From Azolla caroliniana (lineage: Eukaryota; Polypodiophyta), in the NCBI GenBank assembly GCA_043228905.1, contig JBHGNT010000008.1:124001-188000 (forward strand): 64,000 nt of DNA, read 5' to 3'. A program made the position numbers and the translations under genes. Position 1 is the stretch's first letter; each line of letters begins with the position of its first letter. Of the stretch, positions 37,701 to 49,600 are shown piece after piece. The notes under the pieces are model-generated. The model was given only the letters and a program-made list of their open reading frames with translations. It did not search any database and was not told the DNA's origin.

Positions 37701-38340
37701 CGATATCACATGGGCCAGGTATGAACATTTTAATTTACTCTCGGCCTCTTCTCTACTCCCTCCTCTAATTTGGTAATTTCTTCATGTCTCTCGACCTGAG
37801 TTTCAGAAGCTTGATTTTCTAATTCCATATCATAGCTAGCCTTGTTAGCTTCGATTCGTAAGTTTGAACACTCAAATCCGATATCACATGGGCCAGGTAT
37901 GAATATTTTAATTTACTCTCGGGCTCTTCTCAACTCCCTCCTCTAATTTGGTAATTTCTTCATGTCTCTCGACCTAAGTTTTAAAATCTTGAATTTTTAA
38001 TTCCATATCATAGCTAGCATTGTTAGCTTCGATTCCCATGTTTGAACACTAAAATCCGATATCACATGGGCCAGGTATGAATATTGTAATTTACTCTCGG
38101 CCTCTTCTCTACTCCCTCCTCTAATTTGGTAATTTCTTCATGTCTCTCGACCTGAGTTTCAAAACCTTGATTTTTTAATTCCATATCATAGCTAGACTTG
38201 TTAGCTTCGATTCGTATGTTTGAACACTAAAATCCGATATCACATGGGCCAGGTATGAACATTTTAATTTACTCTCGGGCTCTTCTCTATTCCCTCCTCT
38301 AATTTTGGAATTTCTTCATGTCTCTCGACCTCAGTTTGAA
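34715..38340 (-). repeat. Right arm of the palindrome, outer segment
   Basis: Mirror partner of 20995-24790, with constant coordinate sums of 59510 and 59333 as listed there. Collinearity ends at about 38340, where the left arm continues with sequence found at 55.06 kb instead. Confidence 0.92.
35883..35914. repeat. Partner of the short inverted repeat
   Basis: Same 11-bp arms (35883-35893 and 35904-35914), exact mirror of 23419-23450 with coordinate sum 59333. One nearby base differs (CAATAAAG here versus the complement of CTTTAGTG on the left). Confidence 0.9.
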
Positions 38341-41085
38341 AATCTTGATTTTTTAATTCCATATTATAGCTAGCATTGTTAGCTTCGATTCGCATATTTG
38401 AACACTAAAATCCTATATCACATGGGCCAGGTATGAACATTTTAATTTACTCACGCGCTCTTCTCAACTCCCTCCTCAAATTTTGTAATTTCTTCATGTC
38501 TCTCGACCTGAGTTTGAAAATCTTGATTTTTTATTCCATATCATAGGTAGCTTTGTTAGCTTCCATTCGCATGTTTAAACACTCAAATCCGATATCACAT
38601 TGGGAAGTCTAAACATTTTAATTTACTCTCGAGCTCTTCTCTACTCCCTCCTCTAATTTGGGAATTTCTTCATGTCTCTCGACCTGACTTTCAAAACCTA
38701 GATTTTTTAATTCTATATCATAGCTAGCCTTGTTAGCTTCGATTCGTATGTTTGAACACTAAAATCTGATATCACATGGGCCACGTATGAACATTTAATT
38801 TACTCTCGGGCTCCTCTCTACTCCCTCCTCTAATTTGGGAATGTCTTCATGTCTCTCAACCTGAGTTTCAAAATCTTGGATTTTTAAATCCATAACATAG
38901 GTACCTTTGTTAGCTTCGATTCTCATATTTGAACACTAAAATCCGATATTACATGGGTCAGGTATGAACATTTTAATTTACTCACGCACTCTTCTCAACT
39001 CCCTCCTCTAATTTGGGAATTTCTTCATGTCTCTCGACCTGATTTTGGAAATCATGATTTTTTAATTCCAGATGATAGCTAGCTTTGTTAGCTTCGATTC
39101 GCATGTTTATACACTAAAATCCGATATCACAGGGGCCAGGTCTAAACATTTTAATTTACTCTCGGGCTCTTCTCAACTCCCTCCTCTAATTTGGGAATTT
39201 CTTCATGTCTCTCGACGTGAGTTTCAAAACCTTGATTTTTTAATTCCATATGATAGCTAGCTTTGTTAGCTTCGATTCGCATGTTTACACACTAAAATCT
39301 GATATCACATGGGCCAGGTCTAAACATTTTAATTTACACTTGGGCTCTTCTCAACTCCCTCCTCAAATTTGGTTATTTCTTCATGTCTCTCAACGTGAGC
39401 TTCAAAATCCTTATTTTTTACTTCCATATGATAGCTAACATTCTAAGCTTCGATTCAAATGTTTGAACACGAAAATCCGATATCACCTGGGACAGGTATG
39501 AACATTTTAATTTACTCTCGGGCTCTTCTCAACTCCCTCCTCAAATTTGGTAATTTCTTCATGTCTCTCGACCTGAGTTTCAAAATCTTGATTTTTTCAT
39601 TCCATATCATAGCTAGCCTTGTTAGCTTCGATTCGTATGCTTGAACACTAAAATCCGATATCACATGGGCCAGGTATGAACATTTTAATTTACTCTCGGC
39701 CTCTTCTCAACTACCTCCTCAAATTGGGTAATTTCTTCATGTCTCTCGACCTGAGTTTCAAAATCTTGATTTTTCAATTCCATATCATAGCTTGCGTTGT
39801 TAGCTTCGATTCAATTGTTTAAACACTAAAATCCGATATTACATTGGCCAAGTCTAAACATTTTAATTTACTCTCGGGATCTACTCTACTCCCTCCTCTA
39901 ATTCGGGAATTTCTTCATGTCTCTCGACCTGAGTTCCAAAATCTCGATTTTCGAATTCCATAACATAGCTCGCATTGTTAGCTTCGATTTGCATATTTGA
40001 ACACTAAAAGCCGATATCACATGGGCCAGGTATGAACATTTTAATTTACTCTCGGCCTCTTCTCTACTCCCTCCTCTAATTTGGTAATTTCTTCATGTCT
40101 CTCGACCTGAGTTTCAGAAGCTTGATTTTCTAATTCCATATCATAGCTAGCCTTGTTAGCTTCGATTCGTAAGTTTGAACACTCAAATCCGATATCACAT
40201 GGGCCAGGTATGAATATTTTAATTTACTCTCGGGCTCTTCTCAACTCCCTCCTCTAATTTGGTAATTTCTTCATGTCTCTCGACCTAAGTTTTAAAATCT
40301 TGAATTTTTAATTCCATATCATAGCTAGCCTTGTTAGCTTCGATTCCCATGTTTGAACACTAAAATCCGATATCACATGGGCCAGGTATGAATATTTTAA
40401 TTTACTCTCGGGCTCTTCTCAACTCCCTCCTCAAATTTGGTTATTTTTTCATGTCTCTTGACGTGAGTTTCAAAAGCTTGATTTTTTAATTCCATATCAT
40501 AGCTAGACTTGTTAGCTTCGATTCGTATGTTTGAACACTAAAATCCGATATCACATGGGCCAGGTATGAACATTTTAATTTACTCTCGGGCTCTTCTCTA
40601 TTCCCTCCTCTAATTTTGGAATTTCTTCATGTCTCTCGACCTCAGTTTGAAAATCTTGATTTTTTAATTCCATATTATAGCTAGCATTGTTAGCTTCGAT
40701 TCGCATGTCTGAACACTAAAATCCTATATCACATGGGCCAGGTATGAACATTTTAATTTACTCACGCGCTCTTCTCAACTCCCTCCTCAAATTTTGTAAT
40801 TTCTTCATGTCTCTCGACCTGACTTTGAAAATCTTGATTTTTTATTCCATATCATAGGTAGCTTTGTTAGCTTCCATTCGCATGTTTAAACACTCAAATC
40901 CGATATCACATTGGGAAGTCTAAACATTTTAATTTACTCTCGAGCTCTTCTCTACTCCCTCCTGTAATTTGGGAATTTCTTCATGTCTCTCGACCTGACT
41001 TTCAAAACCTAGATTTTTTAATTCTATATCATAGCTAGCCTTGTTAGCTTCGATTCGTATGTTTGAACACTAAAATCTGATATCA

Positions 41086-41939
41086 CATGGGCCAGGTATG
41101 AACATTTTAATTTACTCTCGGGCTCTTCTCAACTCCCTCCTCAAATTTGGTAATTTCTTCATGTCTCTCGAGGTGAGTTTCAAAAGCTTGATTTTTTAAT
41201 TCCATATCATAGGTAGCTTTGCTAGCTTCGATTCGCATATTTGAACACTAAAATCCGATATCACATGGGCCAGGTATGAACATTTTAATTTACTCTCGGC
41301 CTCTTCTCTACTCCCTCCTCTAATTTGGTAATTTCTTCATGTCTCTCGACCTGAGTTTCAAAACATTGATTTTTTAATTCCATATCATAGCTAGCATTGT
41401 TAGCTTCGATTCCCTTGCTTGAACACTAAAATCCGATATCACATGGGCTAGGTATGAACATTTTAATTTACTCTCGGGCTCTTCTCTACTCCCTCCTCTA
41501 ATTTTGGAATTTCTTTATGTCTCTCGACTTGAGTTTGAAAATCTTGATTTTTTAATTCCATATCATAGCTAGCATTGTTAGATTCGATTAGCCTGTTTGA
41601 ACACTAAAATCCGATATTCAATGGGCCAGTTATGAACATTTTAATTTACTCTCGGCCTCTTCTCTACTCCTTCCTCTAATTTGGTAATTTCTTCATGTCT
41701 TTCGACATGAGTTTCAAAAGATTGATTTTTTAACTCCATATCATAGGTAGCATTGTTAGCTTTGATTCGCATGTTTGAACACTAAAATCCTATATCACAT
41801 GGGCCAGGTATGAACATTTTAATTTACTCATGCGCTCTTCTCAATCCCTCCTTTAATTTGGTAATTTTGTTCATGTCTCTTGACATGAGTTCCAAAATCT
41901 TGATTTTCTAATTCCATATCATAGCTACCGTTGTCAGCT
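41086..41939 (-). repeat. Satellite monomers of the right-arm expansion
   Basis: Ordinary reverse monomers. The GTTAGATTCGATTAGCCTG monomer at about 41578 recurs near 56.34, 57.59, 59.19, 60.94, 62.18 and 63.24 kb, linking this stretch to the outer right array. No gene is visible. Confidence 0.8.
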
Positions 41940-44900
41940 TCCATTCGCATATTTGAACACTAAAATCCGATATAACATGGGCCAGGTATGAACATTTTAA
42001 TTTACTCTCGGGCTCTTCTCAACTCCCTCCTCAAATTTGGTTATTTCATTATGTCTCTCAACGTGAGTTTCAAAATCCTTATTTTTTACTTCCATTCAAA
42101 TATTTGAACACTAAAATCCGATATCACATGGGACAGGTATGAACATTTTAATTTCTTCATGTCTCTCGACATGAGTTTCAAAAGCTTGATTTTTTAATTC
42201 CATATCATAGCTATCGTTGTTAGCTTCCATTCGCATGTTTGAACACTAAAATCCGATATGACATGGGACAGGTATGAACATTTTAATTTACTCTCGGGCT
42301 CTTCTCAACTCCCTCCTCAAATTTGGTAATTTCTTCATGTCTCTAGACCTGAGTTTCAAAAGCTTGATTTTTTAATTCCATATCATAGGTAGCATTGTTA
42401 GCCTCGATTCGCATATTTGAACACTAAAATCCGATATCACATGGGCCAGGTCTAAACATTTTAATTTACTCTCGGGCTCTTCTCTACTCCCTGCTCTAAT
42501 TTGGTAATTTCTTCATGTCTCTGCACCTGAGTTTCAAAAGCTTGATTTTTTCATTCCATGTCATAGGTAGCTTTGCTAGCTTCGATTCGCATATTTGAAC
42601 GCTAAAATCCGATATCAGATGGGCCAGGTATGAACATTTTAATTTACTCACGCGCTATTCTCAACTCCCTCCTCTAATTTGGTAATTTGTTCATGTCTCT
42701 CGACCTGATTTTCAGAAGCTTGATTTTTTAATTCCATATTAAAGGTACCTTTGTTAGCTTCGATTCACATATTTGAACACTAAAATCCGATATCACATGG
42801 GCCAGGTATGAACATTTTAATTTACTCTCGGGCTCGTCTCAACTCCCTCCTCTAATTTGGTAATTTCTTCATGTCTCTCGACCTGAGTTTCAAAACCTTG
42901 ATTTTTTAATTCCATATCATAGCTAGCCTTGTTAGCTTTGATTCGTATGTTTGAACACTCAAATCCGATATCACATGGGCCAGGTATGAACATTTTAATT
43001 TACTCTCGGGCTCTTCTCAATCCCTCCTCTAATTTGGTAACTTCTTCATGTCTCTCGACCTGAGTTTCAAAATTTTGATTTTTTAATACCAGATCATAGC
43101 TAGCATTGTTAGCTTCGATTCGCCTGTTTGAACACTAAAATCCGATATTCAATGGGCCCGTTATGAACATTTTAATTTACTCTCGGCCTCTTCTCTACGC
43201 CCTCCTCTAATTTGGTAATTTCTTCATGTCTTTCGACATGAGTTTCAAAAGATTGATTTTTTAATTCCATATCATAGGTAGCATTGTTAGCTTCGATTCG
43301 CATGTTTAAACACTAAAATCCTATATCAGATGGGCCAGGTATGAACATTTTAATTTACTCATGCGCTCTTCTCAACTCCCTCCTCAAATTTGGTAATTTC
43401 TTCATATCTCTCGACCTGAGTTTCAAAATCATGATTCTTTAATTCCATATTATAGCTAGCATTGTTAGCTTCAATTCGCATCTTTGAACACTAAAATCCT
43501 ATATCACATGGGCCAGGTTTGAACATTTTAATTTACTCAAATTTGGTAATTTCTTCATGTCTCTCGACCTGAGTTTCAAAATCTTGATTTTTTAATTCCA
43601 TATCATACCTAGCATTGTTAGCTTCGATTCGCATGTTTGAACACTCAAATCCGATATCACATGGGCCAGGTATGAACATTTTAATTTACTCTCGGGCTCG
43701 TCTCAACTCCCTCCTCTAATTTGGTAATTTCTTCATGTCTCTCGACCTGAGTTTCAAAACCTTGATTTTTTAATTCCATATCATAGCTAGCCTTGTTAGC
43801 TTTGATTCGTATGTTTGAACACTCAAATCCGATATCACATGGGCCAGCTATGAACATTTTAATTTACTCTCGGGCTCTTCTCAATCCCTCCTCTAATTTG
43901 GTAACTTCTTCATGTCTCTCGACCTGAGTTTCAAAATTTTGATTTTTTAATACCAGATCATAGCTAGCATTGTTAGCTTCGATTCGCCTGTTTGAACACT
44001 AAAATCCGATATTCAATGGGCCCGTTATGAACATTTTAATTTACTCTCGGCCTCTTCTCTACGCCCTCCTCTAATTTGGTAATTTCTTCATGTCTTTCGA
44101 CATGAGTTTCAAAAGATTGATTTTTTAATTCCATATCATAGGTAGCATTGTTAGCTTCGATTCGCATGTTTAAACACTAAAATCCTATATCAGATGGGCC
44201 AGGTATGAACATTTTAATTTACTCATGCGCTCTTCTCAACTCCCTCCTCAAATTTGGTAATTTCTTCATATCTCTCGACCTGAGTTTCAAAATCATGATT
44301 CTTTAATTCCATATTATAGCTAGCATTGTTAGCTTCAATTCGCATCTTTGAACACTAAAATCCTATATCACATGGGCCAGGTTTGAACATTTTAATTTAC
44401 TCAAATTTGGTAATTTCTTCATGTCTCTCGACCTGAGTTTCAAAATCTTGATTTTTTAATTCCATATCATACCTAGCATTGTTAGCTTCGATTCGCATGT
44501 TTGAACACTCAAATCCGATATCACATGGGCCAGGTATGAACATTTTAATTTACTCTCGGGCTCGTCTCAACTCCCTCCTCTAATTTGGTAATTTCTTCAT
44601 GTCTCTCGACCTGAGTTTCAAAACCTTGATTTTTTAATTCCATATCATAGCTAGCCTTGTTAGCTTTGATTCGTATGTTTGAACACTCAAATCCGATATC
44701 ACATGGGCCAGCTATGAACATTTTAATTTACTCTCGGGCTCTTCTCAATCCCTCCTCTAATTTGGTAACTTCTTCATGTCTCTCGACCTGAGTTTCAAAA
44801 TTTTGATTTTTTAATACCAGATCATAGCTAGCATTGTTAGCTTCGATTCGCCTGTTTGAACACTAAAATCCGATATTCAATGGGCCCGTTATGAACATTT

Positions 44901-45930
44901 TAATTTACTCTCGGCCTCTTCTCTACGCCCTCCTCTAATTTGGTAATTTCTTCATGTCTTTCGACATGAGTTTCAAAAGATTGATTTTTTAATTCCATAT
45001 CATAGGTAGCATTGTTAGCTTCGATTCGCATGTTTAAACACTAAAATCCTATATCAGATGGGCCAGGTATGAACATTTTAATTTACTCATGCGCTCTTCT
45101 CAACTCCCTCCTCAAATTTGGTAATTTCTTCATATCTCTCGACCTGAGTTTCAAAATCATGATTCTTTAATTCCATATTATAGCTAGCATTGTTAGCTTC
45201 AATTCGCATCTTTGAACACTAAAATCCTATATCACATGGGCCAGGTTTGAACATTTTAATTTACTCAAATTTGGTAATTTCTTCATGTCTCTCGACCTGA
45301 GTTTCAAAATCTTGATTTTTTAATTCCATATCATACCTAGCATTGTTAGCTTCGATTCGCATGTTTGAACACTCAAATCCGATATCACATGGGCCAGGTA
45401 TGAACATTTTAATTTACTCTCGCCCTCTTCTCAATCCCTCCTCTAATTTGGTAATTTCTTCATGTCTCTCGACCCGAGTTTGAAAATCTTGATTTTTTAA
45501 TTCCATATCATAGCTAGCATTGTTAGGTTCGATTCGCCTATTTGAACACTAAAATCCAATATCCAATGGGCCAGTTATGAACATTTTAATTTACTCTCGG
45601 CCTCTTCACTACTCCCTCCTCTAATTTGGTAATTTCTTCATGTCTTTCGACATGAGTTTCCAAAGATTGATTTTTTAATTCCATATCATAGGTAGCATTG
45701 TTAGCTTCGATTCCATGTTTGAACACTAAAATCCTATATCACATGGGCCAGCTATGAACATTTTAATTTACTCATGCGCTCTTTTCAACTCCCTCCTCAA
45801 ATTTGGAAATTTGTTCATATCTCTCGACCTGAGTATTAAAATCTTGATTTTTTAATTCCATATGATAGCTAGCTTTGTTAGCTTCGATTCGCATGTTTAC
45901 ACACTACAATCTGATATCACATGGGCCAAA
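41940..45930 (-). repeat. Direct copy of 29.6-32.6 kb with internal amplification
   Basis: The CATTATGTCTCTCAACGTG monomer at 42047 matches 29701, and from 42240 on the block follows 30650 onward at a shift of 11590 bp (42255 with 30665; 42827 with 31237). It differs by losses, for example AACATTTTAATTTCTTCATG at 42144, and by a tripled 864-bp segment. It continues through the equivalent of 32090-32600 at 45419-45920 and then jumps to sequence like 35.06 kb, without the telomere doublet. Confidence 0.85.
42827..45418 (-). repeat. Higher-order repeat, 864 bp, three tandem copies
   Basis: CTCGGGCTCGTCTCAACTCC occurs at 42827, 43691 and 44555, exactly 864 bp apart; the next position, 45419, starts a different monomer. 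The unit is five monomers less 26 bp, the loss lying in a shared truncated monomer reading TTTACTCAAATTTGG. The copies are almost identical by eye; one visible change is CAGGTATGAAC in copy 1 versus CAGCTATGAAC in copies 2 and 3. A single copy exists at 31237-32100. Confidence 0.93.
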
Positions 45931-46640
45931 TCTAAACATTTTAATTTACTCTCGGGCTCTACTCTACTCCCTCCTCTAATTCGGGAATTTCTTCATGTCT
46001 CTCGACCTGAGTTCCAAAATCTCGATTTTCGAATTCCATAACATAGCTCGCATTGTTAGCTTCGATTTGCATATTTGAACACTAAAAGCCGATATCACAT
46101 GGGCCCGGTATGAACATTTTAATTTACTCTCGGCCTCTTCTCTACTCCCTCCTCTAATTTGGTAATTTCTTCATGTCTCTCGACCTGAGTTTCAGAAGCT
46201 TGATTTTCTAATTCCATATCATAGCTAGCCTTGTTAGCTTCGATTCGTAAGTTTGAACACTCAAATCCGATATCACATGGGCCAGGTATGAATATTTTAA
46301 TTTACTCTCGGGCTCTTCTCAACTCCCTCCTCAAATTTGGTTATTTCTTCATGTCTCTTGACGTGAGTTTCAAAAGCTTGATTTTTTAATTCCATATCAT
46401 AGCTAGCATTGTTAGATTCGATTCGCCTGTTTGAACACTAAAATCCGATATTCAATGGGCCAGTTATGAACATTTTAATTTACTCTCGGCCTCTTCTCTA
46501 CTCCTTCCTCTAAATTGGTAATTTCTTCATGTCTTTCGACATGAGTTTCAAAAGATTGATTTTCTAATGCCATATCATAGCTAGAATTGTTAGCTTCGAT
46601 TCCAATGTTTGAACACTCAAATCCGATATCACATGGGCCA
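45931..46640 (-). repeat. Partial fourth copy of the 2.3-2.5 kb HOR
   Basis: From about 45940 to 46300 the sequence follows 35.05-35.6 and 39.87-40.2 kb (GGGCTCTACTCTACTCCC, AGTTCCAAAATCTCGATTTT), then changes to monomers with TTGACGTGAGTTTC and GTTAGATTCGATTCGCC. Confidence 0.8.
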
Positions 46641-49600
46641 GGTATGAACATTTTAATTTACTCTCGGGCTCTTCTCAACTCCCTCCTCAAATTTGGTTAT
46701 TTCTTCATGTCTCTTGACGTGAGTTTCGAAAGCTTGATTTTTTAATTCCATATCATAGGTAGCATTGTTAGCTTCGATTCGCATGTTTGAACACAAAAAT
46801 CCGATATCACATGGGCCAGGGCTTCGATTCCAATGTTTGAACACTCAAATCCGATATCACATGGGCCAGGTATGAACATTTTAATTTACTCTCGGGCTCT
46901 TCTCAACTCCCTCCTCAAATTTGGTAATTTCTTCATGTCTCTCGACCTGAGTTTTAAAACCTTGATTTTTTAATTCCATATCATAGGTAGCATTGTTAGC
47001 TTCGATTCGCATGTTGGAACACAAAAATCCGATATCACATGGGCCAGGTATGAACATTTTAATTTACTCTCGGGCTCTTCTCAACTCCCTCCTCTAATTT
47101 TGGAATTTCTTCATGTCTCTCGACCTGAGTTTCAAAATCTTGATTTTTGATTTCCATAACATAGCTCGCATTGTTAGCTTCGATTCGCATATTTGAACAC
47201 TAAAATCCGATATCACATGGGCCAGGTATGAACATTTTAATTTACTCTAGGCCTCTTCTCTACTCCCTCCTCTAATTTGGTAATTTCTTCATGTCTCTCG
47301 ACCTGAGTTTCAAAACATTGATTTTTTAATTCCATATCATAGGTAGCATTGTTAGCTTCGATTCGCATGTTTGAACACTAAAATCCGATATCACATGGGC
47401 CAGGTATGAACATTTTAATTTACTCTCGGGCTCTTCTCTACTCCCTCCTCTAATTTTGGAATTTCTTCATGTCTCTCGACGTGGGTTTCCAAAGCTTGAT
47501 TTTTTAATTCCATATCATAGGTACCTTTGCTAGCTTTGATTCACATGTTTAAACACTAAAATCCGATATCAGATGGGACAGGTATGAACATTTTAATTTA
47601 CTCTCGGGCTCTTCTCTACTGCCTGCTCTAATTTGGTAATTTCTTCATGTCTCTCGACCTGAGTTTCAAAATCTTGATTTTTGATTTCCATAACATAGCT
47701 CGCATTGTTAGCTTCGATTCGCATATTTGAACACTAAAATCCGATATCACATGGGCCAGGTATGAACATTTTAATTTACTCTCGGCCTCTTCTCTACTCC
47801 CTCCTCAAATTTGGTAATTTCTTCATATCTCTCGACCTGAGTTTCAAAATCTTGATTTTTTAATTCCATATCATAGCTAGCACTGTTAGATTCCATTCGC
47901 ATGTTTGAACACTAAAATCCGATATCACATAGGCCAGGTATGAACATTTTAATTTACTCTCGGCCTCTTCTCAACCCCCTCCTCAAATTTGGTAATTTCT
48001 TCATGTCTCTCGACCTAAGTTTCAAAGGCTTGATTTTTTAATTCCATATCATAGGTAGCATTGTTAGCTTCGATTCGCATGTTTGAACACAAAAATCCGA
48101 TATCACATGGGCCAGGTATGAACATTTTCAAAATCCTTATTTTTTACTTCCATATGATAGCTAACATTGTAAGCTTCGATTCAAATGTTTGAACACTAAA
48201 ATCCGATATCAGATGGGACAGGTATGAACATTTTAATTTACTCTCGGGCTCTTCTCAACTCCCTCCTCAAATTTGGTAATTTCTTCATGTCTCTCGACCT
48301 GAGTTTCAAAAGCTTGATTTTTTAATTCCATATCATAGGTAGCATTGTTAGCTTCGATTCGCATGTTTGAACACTAAAATCCTATATCACATGGGCCAGG
48401 TATGAACATTTTAATTTACTCATGCGCTCTTCTCAATCCCTCCTTTAATTTGGTAATTTCTTCATGTCTCTCGACATGAGTTTCAAAATCTTGATTTTTT
48501 AATTCGATATCATAGCTACCGTTGTTAGCTTCGATTCGCATGTTTGAACACTAAAATTCGATATCACATGGGCCAGGTATGAACATTTTAATTTACTCTC
48601 GGGCTCTTCTCAACTCCCTCCTCAAATTTGGTTATTTCTTCATGTCTCTCGACCTGAGTTTCAAAAGCTTCATTTTTTAATTCCATATGATAGCTAGCAT
48701 TGTTAGCTTCAATTCGCATGTTTGAACACAAAAATCCGATATCACATGGGCCAGGTATGAACATTTTAATTTACTCTCGGGCTCTTCTTAACTCCCTCCT
48801 CTAATTTGGTAATTTCTTCATGTCTCTCGACCTGAGTTTCAAAAGCTTGATTTTTTCATTCCATATCACAGCTAGCCTTGTTAGCTTCGATTCGTATGTT
48901 TGAACACTAAAATCCGATATCACATGGGCCAGGTATGAACATTTTAATTTACTCTCGGGCTCTTCTCAACTACCTCCTCAAATTGGGTAATATCTTCATG
49001 TCTCTCGACCTGAGTTTCAAAAGCTTGATTTTTTAATGCCATATCATAACTAGCATTGTTAGCTTCGATTCGCATGTTTGAACACTCAAATCCGATATCA
49101 CATGGGCCAGGTATGAACATTTTAATTTACTCTCGGGCTCTTCTCAACTCCCTCCTCAAATTTGGTTATTTCTTCATGTCTCTTGACGTGAGTTTCAAAA
49201 GCTTGATTTTTTAATTCCATATCATAGCTAGCATTGTTAGATTCGATTCGCCTGTTTGAACACTAAAATCCGATATTCAATGGGCCAGTTATGAACATTT
49301 TAATTTACTCTCGGCCTCTTCTCTACTCCTTCCTCTAAATTGGTAATTTCTTCATGTCTTTCGACATGAGTTTCAAAAGATTGATTTTCTAATGCCATAT
49401 CATAGCTAGCATTGTTAGCTTCGATTCCAATGTTTGAACACTCAAATCCGATATCACATGGGCCAGGTATGAACATTTTAATTTACTCTCGGGCTCTTCT
49501 CAACTCCCTCCTCAAATTTGGTTATTTCTTCATGTCTCTTGACGTGAGTTTCGAAAGCTTGATTTTTTAATTCCATATCATAGGTAGCATTGTTAGCTTC

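Larger units (their letters stand above)
34560..41085 (-). repeat. Higher-order repeat of 2311-2502 bp, three copies
   Basis: Copy 1 begins right after the telomere doublet. AGTTCCAAAATCTCGATTTT lies at 35119, 37621 and about 39932; the AACACGAAAATCC monomer at 34655, 37157 and 39468. Spacing is 2502 bp (14 monomers) and then 2311 bp (13 monomers). Between copies 2 and 3 the CACGTATGAACATTTAATTT landmark is at 36471 and 38782. Copy 3 carries a replaced monomer at about 40401-40490 (GGTTATTTTTTCATGTCTC), which looks like conversion from another subfamily. The left arm has only two copies (anchors 21701 and 24380). Confidence 0.9.
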
